Shown piece by piece: positions 29,498-39,428 of a DNA stretch of 64,000 nucleotides. A program made the position numbers and the translations under genes. The stretch is from Shewanella violacea DSS12 (GTDB taxonomy: Bacteria > Pseudomonadota > Gammaproteobacteria > Enterobacterales > Shewanellaceae): contig NC_014012.1 of assembly GCF_000091325.1 (NCBI RefSeq), forward strand, positions 1,798,001 through 1,862,000, written 5' to 3'. How positions within the stretch are numbered: the stretch's first letter is position 1; each line of letters opens with the position of its first letter. Under the pieces are notes generated by a model. It was not told where the DNA came from, did not search any database, and worked only from the letters and a program-made list of their open reading frames with translations.

Positions 29498-29929
29498 ATG
29501 GCTATCGAACGTACTTTTTCTATCATTAAGCCCGATGCTGTTGCAAAAAATAACATTGGCGCTATCTACAACCGTTTTGAAACTGCTGGCCTGAAAATCA
29601 TCGCTTCTAAAATGGTTCACCTAAGCAAAGAGCAAGCTGAAGGCTTCTACGCCGAGCACAGCGAGCGTCCTTTCTTCGGTGCTCTAGTATCATTCATGAC
29701 ATCTGGTCCTATCATGGTTCAGGCTCTTGAAGGCGAGAACGCAGTTCTAGCTCACCGTGACATCTTAGGTGCTACTAATCCAGCTGATGCAGCTCCTGGT
29801 ACTATTCGTGCCGATTTCGCTGAAAGCATCGATGAGAACGCCGCTCATGGTTCTGATTCAGTTGCTTCTGCTGAGCGTGAAGTAGCTTACTTCTTCAGCA
29901 CTGAAGAGCTTTGCCCACGCACTCGTTAA
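29498..29929 (+). CDS. ndk: Nucleoside diphosphate kinase
   Basis: Ndk moves the terminal phosphate of ATP to other nucleoside diphosphates through a phosphohistidine. The 143-residue protein begins [20 protein letters not shown] and has the active-site histidine in [29 protein letters not shown] precedes the ATG. It is its own unit with a -10 element and a terminator. Codons such as CGT, GGT and AAC dominate, as in highly expressed genes. Confidence 0.98.
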   Translation: MAIERTFSIIKPDAVAKNNIGAIYNRFETAGLKIIASKMVHLSKEQAEGFYAEHSERPFFGALVSFMTSGPIMVQALEGENAVLAHRDILGATNPADAAPGTIRADFAESIDENAAHGSDSVASAEREVAYFFSTEELCPRTR

Positions 29930-29949
29930 TTCGACGCTAAGTAAAGTTG

Positions 29950-29975
29950 AAAAGGAGCCTGATGGCTCCTTTTTT
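29950..29975 (+). terminator. Terminator of ndk
   Basis: A 10-bp stem (29950-29959 with 29964-29973), TGAT loop and T-tract lie 20 bases after the ndk stop. Confidence 0.93.
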
Positions 29976-30869
29976 GTTATTTGAAATTATCTATGATCAC
30001 GTTAATTTATCAGTCAACAGACTGAGTAGTGGCTCTTCCTTTATAAATCTTTAACATCCTTTCTTTTAAGTCCCTTTATTGCCTCATTTATTCGTTAGCA
30101 ATCTTCTACCTAGCATCATTTTGATTCGATCTCGGCTTTATCGCTATAGGTAGAATTATTCCTGAATCCTGCTTTAAATGGCACATCAATATGAGTCATT
30201 ACATTCTCAATTATATTAGTAATGTTTGAAGTTGCTTATTGGTCACTATGCTGGATGTTATTTGAACGATTAAACTTATCTTTCAAATATAACTTATGAC
30301 ACTATATAGATAAGGTCTGCTGGCTAGGTCAATTGGCTAGGAGGAACTGGATGTTTCATTATTTGATCTATATATATCCCGTCTTATAAATCCAATCTCA
30401 TCTAACTATTTATGGCTATTTTAATTCTAAATTAATGCTGGGTTAATGTTTGGTTTTATCTTTTTATATTCAGCGAATAACTGCCGCAACATTTTGCGAT
30501 TGGTAATAACAAATGTCTCAGCTTGTATCTTGCCATGTTATTAATGTTCATTTCTGAATTCATTAAATTTTTATTCTTACACTCACTAAGTGTCTATATC
30601 TAAAGGGATTATTACCTATCCGTTTATTTAGTTAATAATGTAGGTTAATTACACTTGTATCAATTGTTATCATTGAGCTTATTTCCTTGTTACACATGTT
30701 GACCCGAGATCGCTTTTTTTACATTATTAAACCAGAGGTAGATGTTAGTTAACTTTACCGGTTAGATAAAATAACAAACATTAATAATAATAAATTCGTC
30801 ATCTTGCCAGATTAATTCATTTAAATTTTTAATTAATGATTCATGACGGTGAGGTGATAAGGGGAATAT
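29976..30869. other. 894-bp gene-poor AT-rich region
   Basis: This very AT-rich stretch separates ndk from a TonB-dependent receptor gene and presumably holds the latter's control region. I see no full gene. A 12-codon frame at 30351-30389 (MFHYLIYIYPVL) has an unusually strong Shine-Dalgarno, TAGGAGG, nine bases before its ATG. No convincing Fur box or other named operator is visible. Confidence 0.45.
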
Positions 30870-33533
30870 ATGAACACTTTGACCTTAACAGCAAAAGCAG
30901 TACGGTTCGGTTTATTAGCGGCAGCAGGCTCAACAGTTGCATTTTCTGGTTTAGCATTTGCTCAAGAGCAAGGTGATGATGCGAAAGTAGAACGAATTGA
31001 AGTAACAGGTTCGCGGATCCAAAGAACGGATATGGAAACAGCCAGTCCGGTTACAATTATCGATGCCAGTGCTATCCGAGCTTCTGGGGCAACATCTATC
31101 GATGAAGTATTACAGAAGATGACAGCGACCGGCGGAGCCATGACCAACCCGGGTATCAATAATGGCTCTGGAGGAGATGCATCCATCAACCTTAGGGGCT
31201 TAGGCTCTCAGCGTACTCTAGTCTTGGTTAACAGCCGTCGTATGGTTAACTCAGGTACAGGTGCTGCTTCTACTGTTGATTTAAATACCATTCCTGTATC
31301 CATGATTAAGCGCGTCGAGATTTTAAAAGATGGTGCATCGGCTGTTTATGGCTCTGATGCCGTTGCCGGTGTGGTTAACATTATTCTTAAAGATGACTTC
31401 GAAGGTTTAGAAGCTAATGTGCAAACAGGTATATCTGGACAGGGCGATGCTCAAGAGACCAGTTTTGACCTAACCATGGGGGGGAGTTTTGATCGCGGTA
31501 ATGTCGTTATGGGCTTACAGTTTATGGACCGTGGTGAGGCAAGTATGGCCGACCGTAAGTCAACCCAGTGCGACTACTATGAACGTACCAATACAAGTGG
31601 CAATCTTGAACTTTATTGTGGTGGTAGCTCATACACTCCAGGGGGACACATCTGGGGTTCCTATGATACGGGTGAAGTAGATAAAAATGGCGATAAAATA
31701 TTTGAAAGCCGTGATAGCCTTCAAGGAAATGCAGATGGCTCTTGGCATGAGTTTAGCGATGATGATAGATATAACTACAATGCATTAAGTTACCTCTATA
31801 CACCCATGAAGCGTGTAAATTTAACCGCTCTTGGCAATTTTGAACTTACAGATTCTATCAACTTGTTTAGTGAAGCCATGTATTCAAAACGCTGGTCAGA
31901 ACAGCAGATGGCGCCACAGCCAATTTGGACTGATCCATTCACTTATACAGAAGAGATGGGTGACAGCTTAACAGGCAGTGGTTACGAATATGGAGACTCA
32001 ATTGATTACGGACGTCGTATGGCTGATGTTGGTAATCGCGAGTTTGCTCAAGTCGTAGATACTATACGTGTCGTTGTTGGGGTCGATGGCATGCTAGAAA
32101 ATGGTTGGACCTGGGATACCTCCATTAACTATGGTCGTAATGATTCGGTTGACCGTTTAGCTAATCTAATAAACATGGGTTCAGTTAATGATGGCATAGA
32201 AGACGGGACATTTAATCCTCTTGATCAAGCATCTTGGTCTCAAGAGAATATGAACGAATATTTATATACCAGAATTAACTCTGGTGGCAGTGAAATGTTC
32301 ATCGTTTCGGGTAATCTATCCGGTGAAATAATGGAGTTGCCTGCGGGTTATTTAGGTTTTGCTACGGGTCTTGAGCATAGAACCGAGAAAGCTTGGTTTA
32401 TTCCTGATTCATTATCTTCCCAAGGCATGGCCAATGATCCTAAGGTTGAGCCAACGAGTGGTGAATATGATGTTAGCGAAGCTTACATAGAATTGGCCAT
32501 ACCTTTATTGTCAGGCCTTCCGTTTGCCGAGCAAGTTGATTTAAGTGCAGCTATGAGGTATTTCGATTACAGCACATTTGGTAGTGACAGTACTTGGAAG
32601 CTAGGTCTAACTTGGCGTGTAACTGATGATCTTATGCTTAGAAGTGTTGCATCAACAGCATTCAGAGCGCCGTCGGTAGATGAGCTTTATTCAGGCAAGT
32701 CACCTTCATTTGATCAAATTAAACATCCAGTTGGCCAAGCTCAAGCCGAAGTGACTCGTGGCGGCAACCCGAACTTGACCCCAGAAGAAGCTGAGACCTT
32801 TACCGCCGGTTTCGTTTATTCTCCTTCATGGTTTGATGGTTTCTCGGTTACAGCGGATTACTATGATATCTCGGTCACTAACTCAATAGCGTTAGTTGAT
32901 TCGCAGTATATTGTTGACCAATGTATGGACGCACAAGGTAAGCCTATCAACACTGGGGCTAGCTTATGTCAATCGGCTGATATTAAGATGGGCAGCGGTA
33001 ATCGCATCACCTTTAACAACCAATTGCAAAACATAGGTGCTGAAAATACCTCAGGTATAGATATCAACTTGGCATATACTTTTGACGCTGTTGGACTAGC
33101 TTGGAGAACGGGTCTGGACAGCACTATCTTACTTGAAAATGAGTCGATTATTCTGGGAGAAGCTATCGATTATGCAGGGCTTATTACTTCAGGCAGTGGT
33201 GGTTTTGCTAAATATAAGACCAACTTTGATTTAGGTGTAGAAGGAGATAGCTGGGGAGGAAGTTATCAAGCGCGTTACATCTCAGGAATGGATAGCTATG
33301 CGTGTCAAAGTGACCCATCAGCATGTTATGCGCCGTCAACGGATAGCATTGTTTACCATGATATTTCAGCTTCGTACTTTCTATCGAATAGCTGGACAAT
33401 ATCAGCCGGTGTAAACAACTTACTTGATGAAGATGCACCTTATTACACGGGTAATAACGATGCCAATACCGACCCGTATACCTACGATACATTGGGCCGT
33501 TACTTCTATCTACAAGCGAGTGTGAAGCTGTAA
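30870..33533 (+). CDS. TonB-dependent outer-membrane receptor
   Basis: This 887-residue beta-barrel receptor imports a large or scarce substrate using TonB energy. A signal peptide ends AFSGLAFA-QEQ. RIEVTGSRIQRTDME, the TonB-box-like start of the mature protein, is followed by the plug (SPVTIIDASAIRASGATSID, SINLRGLGSQRTLVLVN, IPVSMIKRVEILKDGASAVY, DAVAGVVNIILK). The barrel ends with an aromatic strand, YFYLQASVKL. AGGGGA precedes the ATG. An AraC-family regulator follows in the same direction. The type resembles the peptide or carbohydrate receptors common in Shewanella and Alteromonas rather than siderophore receptors, but the ligand is unknown. Confidence 0.92.
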   Translation: MNTLTLTAKAVRFGLLAAAGSTVAFSGLAFAQEQGDDAKVERIEVTGSRIQRTDMETASPVTIIDASAIRASGATSIDEVLQKMTATGGAMTNPGINNGSGGDASINLRGLGSQRTLVLVNSRRMVNSGTGAASTVDLNTIPVSMIKRVEILKDGASAVYGSDAVAGVVNIILKDDFEGLEANVQTGISGQGDAQETSFDLTMGGSFDRGNVVMGLQFMDRGEASMADRKSTQCDYYERTNTSGNLELYCGGSSYTPGGHIWGSYDTGEVDKNGDKIFESRDSLQGNADGSWHEFSDDDRYNYNALSYLYTPMKRVNLTALGNFELTDSINLFSEAMYSKRWSEQQMAPQPIWTDPFTYTEEMGDSLTGSGYEYGDSIDYGRRMADVGNREFAQVVDTIRVVVGVDGMLENGWTWDTSINYGRNDSVDRLANLINMGSVNDGIEDGTFNPLDQASWSQENMNEYLYTRINSGGSEMFIVSGNLSGEIMELPAGYLGFATGLEHRTEKAWFIPDSLSSQGMANDPKVEPTSGEYDVSEAYIELAIPLLSGLPFAEQVDLSAAMRYFDYSTFGSDSTWKLGLTWRVTDDLMLRSVASTAFRAPSVDELYSGKSPSFDQIKHPVGQAQAEVTRGGNPNLTPEEAETFTAGFVYSPSWFDGFSVTADYYDISVTNSIALVDSQYIVDQCMDAQGKPINTGASLCQSADIKMGSGNRITFNNQLQNIGAENTSGIDINLAYTFDAVGLAWRTGLDSTILLENESIILGEAIDYAGLITSGSGGFAKYKTNFDLGVEGDSWGGSYQARYISGMDSYACQSDPSACYAPSTDSIVYHDISASYFLSNSWTISAGVNNLLDEDAPYYTGNNDANTDPYTYDTLGRYFYLQASVKL

Positions 33534-33557
33534 ATAGCATTTATTTATCACCCCCTC

Positions 33558-33585
33558 AAGCCGACACTTAAGTGTCGGCTTTTTC
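33558..33585 (+). terminator. Terminator of the TonB-dependent receptor gene
   Basis: A perfect 24-base palindrome (33558-33581) folds to a stem with a TTAA loop and is followed by T residues, 25 bases after the stop. Confidence 0.92.
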
Positions 33586-33763
33586 ATTTTTAAATGATTA
33601 AACGGAGTCACTCTGGATACACAGCCAAGATTAGATCATGACGTGACAGGTATGTTTAGGACTTCTGACTCATATTAATGGTCAATTATTTAAAAATGAC
33701 TGTCAAATTCATGATAAATCTTATACAAAATAGCTCTAGATAATAAAAAGAAGCAGGTTCTTA

Positions 33764-34789
33764 ATGAAACAGGCTCAGAGTTATAAGCCGAACATGATGG
33801 TAGGGGATCAATCTTATCCGGCCTATCAGTTACGCAATATACTGGCTTATCTCCGCCAACATTATGGTGAAGAAGGGCTGTCGCTCTTATGCTCTCAAAT
33901 CGGAGTCTGTGAACAAGCGCTAGCGCATCAGCAAGTTATTTATGTGTGGCAAGCTGATTTCGCCATGGAGTTTCTGCAAACATATACTAAAGACGCTGAA
34001 ATAGGTGCCAAAGTGGGCTCTCAATATTCGGTGAAGGATTTAGATTTTTTACTGAGTTTTTTTAGTCGCTGCGAGACTATCGGCGATTGTTTGCAGTTTG
34101 TACTGACCCATCCTGAGCTTGTTGGCAGCTTTACCGATACCTTAATCAGTAATGAAGATGGCAAATTGCACGTTCGCTGGTTAAACACTGGGAAAATCAA
34201 ACCTGAACGATACTCATGCCAATTTCAGCACAGCGTTTGCGGCTTGCTGACAGTAGGTAAAGGCTTGGCCGGTCAAGCCATCTTAGCCGATAAAATATTT
34301 TTGACTGAAAGCCAAAGAGACGCCAAGTTCTTATCTTCGGTCACTGGGGCTGAGGTGATATTTGATGCTGAATTTAATGAATGGACCATAGATCACAAGT
34401 ATCTCTCACTACCAGTCATTTATCGTTTCGACAAAACTAATAGCAATACCACTTCAAACCAGCAGGTTTCTTATATCCAAGTCTTGCTCGATGAACTGCG
34501 TCAGTCTTTTCCCGATTGCCCCAATATGGCACAGATGGCGAGTAGCCAGAATATCAGTAGTCGAACCTTACGTCGTAGAATCTCACAATCTGGTACCAGC
34601 TATCAGAAGTTGGTGGATCAGGTTCGCTGTCAGGCTGCCATCGGCTTGATTTTATCGGGTCATAAGAGCATAGAGCAGATAGCCGAAATGATGGGTTTTG
34701 GTGAAGTTAGCCACTTTCGACAAAGCTTTAAACATTGGCTGGGCCATCCACCCGGTCATTTCCTGCGCCTGAATGAGAAGCTTATTTAA
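33764..34789 (+). CDS. AraC family transcriptional regulator
   Basis: The 341-residue regulator has an N-terminal sensor of the OruR/ArgR-like type (PF12625 pattern; LAYLRQHYGEEGLSLLCSQIGV, then DLDFLLSFFSRCETIGDCLQF). A C-terminal AraC DNA-binding domain has two helix-turn-helix units, MASSQNISSRTLRRRISQSG and SIEQIAEMMGFGEVSHFRQS, then FKHWLGHPPGHFL. Regulators of this subtype usually respond to a small hydrophobic or amino-acid-like ligand. Its place between the receptor and the cytochrome/beta-helix genes suggests it controls one or both; this is inferred from position only. Confidence 0.9.
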   Translation: MKQAQSYKPNMMVGDQSYPAYQLRNILAYLRQHYGEEGLSLLCSQIGVCEQALAHQQVIYVWQADFAMEFLQTYTKDAEIGAKVGSQYSVKDLDFLLSFFSRCETIGDCLQFVLTHPELVGSFTDTLISNEDGKLHVRWLNTGKIKPERYSCQFQHSVCGLLTVGKGLAGQAILADKIFLTESQRDAKFLSSVTGAEVIFDAEFNEWTIDHKYLSLPVIYRFDKTNSNTTSNQQVSYIQVLLDELRQSFPDCPNMAQMASSQNISSRTLRRRISQSGTSYQKLVDQVRCQAAIGLILSGHKSIEQIAEMMGFGEVSHFRQSFKHWLGHPPGHFLRLNEKLI

Positions 34790-34861
34790 TTTCACAACTC
34801 ACAACTCACAATGAACGATGAGAAGACCCAGGTCCAGTGACCTAAGATCCAGCCTAGAGTC

Positions 34862-36064
34862 TTACCATTGGCAGTTGCCTAAGGATGGAGGCAGAGCGTC
34901 TATCCAGCTTATTATTAGCTCTACCGCTTCGGTGTGAATTAAGCTGCGGCCCAAAGGTGGCATCCTGTCTTTAGGCTCACTCAGCTCTTGTCTATAGGCT
35001 AATATCGAGTGTTCACCATCTCCGGGAACGATATCGTAAGATAACCCCCTGGGGCCGCCATCCCAGCCTGGTGGTTGTTTGCATAAGCCATATTGATAGC
35101 TGGTATGGTCGACATTAAAGCCTAACCTGAGTCCAGAGATACTGGCAAAGCCTTCGGCCCTGTGACAGTGAGCGCAGTTGATATCTAAGTAGCCTTTTAC
35201 CCTAAGAGTAAGGTCTGCATCGGTATTGAATAGGTTAGGAGCATGAGCTATCTCTGTAGCGGTCCCACTGGCAATGTCATCAGTATTGGGTAAGTCTGCC
35301 AGCATGGAAAGGTTCTGCCACAGGGTTAATTGGTTTATGAACTGACCTTGATGCTGGATATCGTGATTGAGTAGGTGGGCTTTTAGTCCTATGGGGCTGA
35401 TAAGGCTAGTGCCGTCACGATTTAGTTGGTGGCATAACTTACATTCCGCGCGGCTAGGAACATGGTAATCGAAGCTTTCCGTCCTGCCTTGATGGTTTAA
35501 GGTATGAGGGATGTCGCCCCCGGTTTGAATCAGAGTCGCTTTGCCGTCTTGCCACTGATAGGGCAAGGTCGTCCAGCCAGTTGCTCTGCGGATCAGTAAT
35601 CGGGTCTCAATCAATACTTCATTTTCGGCGCCGCTGACTTGAGTGTCATAGGGCATGGAGAAGGTCTTAGCCAGTACTGTACCTATGGGAAAGTCGAAGG
35701 CTTCACTGGGGTGAAACTTGGCCTGCTTACCCTCTGGAATGAAGATAAACCTATGCTTGTTGGCGTAGTTAGTAAATAACTGGCTTGATAATTGGTACAA
35801 GATCCCTGGTGATACAGGGCTCGATGTTGGCCTGCTTGGATCGATAAATAGTCCGTATTGGGCTAAGTTATCGCAATTTTCCGTTAACAGGGCATCCCAA
35901 TTGATGCTACTGGTGCCGAGTTCACATACTGATGTTGGCGAGGGAGGAGTGGGCGTTGTCGCTGTATCTGTTACTGAGTCTTGTTGGGCATTTGAGTAAC
36001 TGCCTGATCTGCCACAGGCAGTTATCAGTGTGATGACTAACAATAGCAGGCTTGAGCTGCGCAT
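34862..36064 (-). CDS. SO2930-type diheme c cytochrome lipoprotein
   Basis: The 400-residue protein has a lipoprotein signal peptide (MRSSSLLLLVITLITAC) and a Thr/Pro-rich spacer. The domain (TIGR03806 pattern) starts at about residue 45 with CELGTSSINWDALLTENC. CKLCH at residue 208 and CAHCH at residue 297 are two c-type heme-binding motifs, and DRMPPLGR near the C-terminus may supply a methionine ligand. Known family members occur beside, or fused to, a parallel beta-helix protein (TIGR03805), with unknown function. Here it follows such a fusion after 113 bases and duplicates its cytochrome half. A membrane-anchored electron-transfer or oxidoreductase role is inferred. Confidence 0.83.
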   Translation of the reverse strand: MRSSSLLLLVITLITACGRSGSYSNAQQDSVTDTATTPTPPSPTSVCELGTSSINWDALLTENCDNLAQYGLFIDPSRPTSSPVSPGILYQLSSQLFTNYANKHRFIFIPEGKQAKFHPSEAFDFPIGTVLAKTFSMPYDTQVSGAENEVLIETRLLIRRATGWTTLPYQWQDGKATLIQTGGDIPHTLNHQGRTESFDYHVPSRAECKLCHQLNRDGTSLISPIGLKAHLLNHDIQHQGQFINQLTLWQNLSMLADLPNTDDIASGTATEIAHAPNLFNTDADLTLRVKGYLDINCAHCHRAEGFASISGLRLGFNVDHTSYQYGLCKQPPGWDGGPRGLSYDIVPGDGEHSILAYRQELSEPKDRMPPLGRSLIHTEAVELIISWIDALPPSLGNCQW

Positions 36065-36122
36065 AGTGACACCTATAACTGTGATGGTAAAAGGTCAGGA
36101 GTTATACCTATTTATTTAAAGC

Positions 36123-36144
36123 AAGGCCGGGGTTAGCCGGCCTT
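36123..36144 (-). terminator. Hairpin between the fusion gene and the cytochrome gene
   Basis: An 8-bp GC-rich stem (AAGGCCGG/CCGGCCTT, 36123-36130 with 36137-36144) lies 34 bases past the upstream gene's stop. No long T-run follows, so it may only attenuate. Confidence 0.5.
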
Positions 36145-36177
36145 ATTTGAGTAATACTTTATACTGAAACTCAGCGG

Positions 36178-38814
36178 TTATGGTGAACAAGTGGCTACAG
36201 GTAGCCTTTTGATCCACTCATGGATAAGCGCAACACCTTCACCGTGTGACAGACCTCGGCCAATCTCAGGCATACGATCTCCCGGGAGATTAGTCTCCAT
36301 TCTGAAATGTAGGATAGAGCTCTCCGGTGCTGTTGGCACAATATCGTAACCCAGCTCTCCGCCGCCATAGGCGACTGGAGATTTACAGGTACCGTGACCG
36401 TCAGAGTAAGGTCTCCAATATTCCAGTGTAAGACCTGTGTTGGATGCATTGCCCTCGGGACGATGACAATGAGCACAGTTCACATCCAGATAGCCCTTGG
36501 CCGTGGCCATCAGCTGTACATCGGTTAATGACGCTAAGCCTGTTTCATCGCCATCTGAATACGCTGGCACAGTATCGATAGTCGCCACGTCGGGAACACC
36601 TTGGAGTATGCCTGCTGACTGCCACTTGAGTAACTGGTTCATGGTGCCATCGGCATAGGCATAGTCTTTATTCAGGTGACGCGCCTTAGGACCGATTGGT
36701 ACGAACACCGCTGGGCTGTCGGCATCAAGCTTGAACTGATGACATTGCTTACAGTTATTCATGCTGGGAACGACGTAATCGAAGGCTAAGGTTTCACCAT
36801 TATGGACGATTTGCTTACCTTGAATGGCTCCAGCCTTGGCCAGTACAGCATCAGATTGCTCGGAGTTATATACGTAGGGCAGGGCTGTCCAGCCGGTATC
36901 ACGGCGAATAAGTAGACGAGTTTCAATTATATCTTCATTTACAATGCCACGTTGACTGGTATTGGCCGGTAAGGCGAAGGTTTTGCTGATCACTGTGCCG
37001 ACAGGGAAGTCCATGCTTTCCTGAACCGAGTAACTGGCCATTTTTCCTTCAGGGACAAAGACGAAACGATACTTGCTCGAATAGTCGGTAAATAGTTGGG
37101 TGTTCATGTCGTAAGGCATGCCACCTGAGTTTGCGCCAGTAGAGGGATCTTTGGTATCGGCAAACAAGTTATAATCCGATAGCTTGGGGCAATTTGCACC
37201 CAGTAAAGCATCCCAGTTGACCTCAGAGCCTGTGGTTTCACACAGAGCCTGGTCTCCGTCACCGACTAGGCCGCCTTCACCTTCACCTATACTGCCGCCA
37301 CCACCGATTAGGATGCCACCATCACAGCCTGCGACATCATCATCGACGCCACAACCAAATATCTGCTCCCCAAATGTTACCGTATGAACCGGTAAGCTGA
37401 CCTGAGCACATTTAAGTAGTTCGGCTTGTGTCGATTCAAACAAGACATCTGCAATGCTGACATCTGTGTTGTCATTGGCATAGAGTCGACCTATAGATAC
37501 ATCACCATTATTACTGGCACAGACATTATCACTGCCGTCTGTGGCAAATGGCATTTCCTGTAGGCCTAAATAAGCCGCGGTGCCATTATTAGATAACATC
37601 TCGCCGAGGCCATCATAGAGCACGCCTGGGAATTGACCGTGGGTTAACAGATACGCAGTGATAATATCGTCGATAAGATAACCGTTGGGTTTTTTACCAT
37701 AGCCTGTGATCACATTATCATGGAGGTAAATGTTTCTTGGGGTGGGTCTCCAGCCATCCTGGATCGGTTGATTTTCCTGAGCGTAACTCGCCACAAAAGC
37801 GCCCATGTCAGGTTCGGCGATAAAGAAGCTGGCAATGGTGACTGCCATAGTATCGTGGTTGGTTATTTCGTTGTTGAAGATCTCGACATTATCGGTAGAC
37901 AGAATAATCATACCGGTTCCTGGGGGAACGATGTGAACACCTGCCGGATTGGCTGAGGCGTTGGCAAAGTTCTTGGTGTTGTTGTCATAAATCTTGTTAT
38001 TGAAAATTCGGACACTGGATCCATATCTATGATTGTTGATCGGCAAGTCGAAGACTAAGATACCGCCGGTATTACCCATGGCTTCGTTGCCATATACATC
38101 GGCGTATTTAGAGTTTTCAATTTCGATACCCGCCACGTTTTCCTTGGCGATATTGTTTCGAACCACGATATATTGAGACTGACCTACATAGATACCTGCA
38201 TCGGCGCTGCCGCGGACATAGCTATCTTCGATGAGGATATTTTCACATTCGACAGGATAGAGACCATAGGCTCCGTTGCCTTCATCTAACTCACCTTCCC
38301 ACACAGTAGCGAGTCGGCGTAAGATAATGCCGTTAGTGTTTTTAAGCTTGATACCATTGTTCTTGGCTTCGTTAACTGACATATCCTGAATAATGATATT
38401 GATGGCATTTTGTACGAAGATGCCATCACCGGAAATTGACTCAGAGAAGTCTAATACGGTTTCATCCATACCGTATCCCATGATGGTGATGTTCTTAGCA
38501 TAGGTACCATCACCGTCCACATCGCCATCGAACAGCAGAGTAGATGCTATCTTGAAATTGCCCTTTGGCAGTACGATGACATCACCGGTTTGTGCATTGA
38601 TCAGGGCTTCCTGAATACGTATGGTGAGGTTCTCGCCGGCCTCAATCATGATTGCGCCTTGGGGAAAACTTGGGGATGATTCAGGGCTTGGTACGACAGT
38701 GCTTTTATCTTCTTCGACAATGGGATCATCATCAGATGAACAACCTGAGATACTTAGCGCGATGGCACTGGCCACTAATGATGGGATTAACCAAGATGGT
38801 TTCTTGTTGAACAT
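36178..38814 (-). CDS. Lipoprotein fusing a parallel beta-helix to a diheme cytochrome
   Basis: This 878-residue protein joins two families usually encoded by neighbouring genes. A lipobox (ALSISGC) is followed by a parallel beta-helix at about residues 50-400, with repeated turns such as GIFVQNAINIIIQDMSVNEA, GIKLKNTNGIILRRL, ENILIEDSYVRGSADAGIYV and GIEIENSKYADVYGNEAMG (TIGR03805 pattern). A Gly-rich linker spans about 490-520 (GGILIGGGGSIGEGEGG). The C-terminal part repeats the SO2930-type domain: SEVNWDALLGANC, CKQCH at 688, CAHCH at 780, DRMPEIGRG. Right-handed beta-helices usually bind or cut polysaccharides; hemes suggest redox chemistry. AGGAG is five bases before the ATG. The substrate is unknown. 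Confidence 0.86.
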   Translation of the reverse strand: MFNKKPSWLIPSLVASAIALSISGCSSDDDPIVEEDKSTVVPSPESSPSFPQGAIMIEAGENLTIRIQEALINAQTGDVIVLPKGNFKIASTLLFDGDVDGDGTYAKNITIMGYGMDETVLDFSESISGDGIFVQNAINIIIQDMSVNEAKNNGIKLKNTNGIILRRLATVWEGELDEGNGAYGLYPVECENILIEDSYVRGSADAGIYVGQSQYIVVRNNIAKENVAGIEIENSKYADVYGNEAMGNTGGILVFDLPINNHRYGSSVRIFNNKIYDNNTKNFANASANPAGVHIVPPGTGMIILSTDNVEIFNNEITNHDTMAVTIASFFIAEPDMGAFVASYAQENQPIQDGWRPTPRNIYLHDNVITGYGKKPNGYLIDDIITAYLLTHGQFPGVLYDGLGEMLSNNGTAAYLGLQEMPFATDGSDNVCASNNGDVSIGRLYANDNTDVSIADVLFESTQAELLKCAQVSLPVHTVTFGEQIFGCGVDDDVAGCDGGILIGGGGSIGEGEGGLVGDGDQALCETTGSEVNWDALLGANCPKLSDYNLFADTKDPSTGANSGGMPYDMNTQLFTDYSSKYRFVFVPEGKMASYSVQESMDFPVGTVISKTFALPANTSQRGIVNEDIIETRLLIRRDTGWTALPYVYNSEQSDAVLAKAGAIQGKQIVHNGETLAFDYVVPSMNNCKQCHQFKLDADSPAVFVPIGPKARHLNKDYAYADGTMNQLLKWQSAGILQGVPDVATIDTVPAYSDGDETGLASLTDVQLMATAKGYLDVNCAHCHRPEGNASNTGLTLEYWRPYSDGHGTCKSPVAYGGGELGYDIVPTAPESSILHFRMETNLPGDRMPEIGRGLSHGEGVALIHEWIKRLPVATCSP

Positions 38815-39370
38815 AGCGTCTCCTGCTTATTTTTATTATTCCTCCCCTAGATTGCACGGACGTACCATATATACAATGTGAAATCCGGCCAACAAATTCA
38901 TAACAATTGGGTGTTATTTGGATGGGAATAAAAATTAAACAAGTGTTTGTTTTTTTATCTATATAAAACAGGGTGAAACAGGGACTAACTAAACAGCTAG
39001 CTTGGACATGAACTTATTTATTGTTTTTACGCTAGCCTGTATATATTTGTCATTGACTCCTTGCTACTAAGGCGAGCGCGACAGAAATAATGATTTGTTG
39101 TAGATTTTTATACAAAAAGTGCAGATAAATATCCATATTTCAGCTGATTATATGGGCCTTCTCTATTATATTTTTACTCGATCCTGAATGGATTTAACGC
39201 TTCATTATAATCGCCAATGTTGTTCGCCGAGTAACCCGCAGCCCCGTCGGTTAGCATTGGGCTAATCCAATGGCCTTTCTTGGTGTTGGTATTTGTGTAG
39301 GTATTAGCGAAGGGGAATGACAATTGCGTTTGAATGGAACAATGATGAGATCGCTGATTTATTCTGGGTA
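38815..39370. other. Intergenic control region upstream of the fusion gene
   Basis: About 560 bases contain no gene that I can support. The AT-rich segment at 38860-39000 probably holds the minus-strand promoter of the beta-helix/cytochrome gene, but I cannot place it with confidence. Confidence 0.4.
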
Positions 39371-39393
39371 TAAAAAAGGCCGCGATGCGGCCT
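39371..39393 (-). terminator. Terminator of the DUF481 gene
   Basis: A 7-bp GC-rich stem (39377-39383 with 39387-39393), 3-base loop, and on the minus strand a run of six T (complement of 39372-39377). It lies 35 bases past the stop. Confidence 0.88.
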
Positions 39394-39428
39394 GATTAGT
39401 CAGTATTTATTTTGATACCGATTGGTAT

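Noticed and set aside
30640..30700. Fur box before the first TonB-dependent receptor
   Set aside because: TTGTTATCATTGAG matches only part of the 19-bp consensus, and the receptor type is not siderophore-like.
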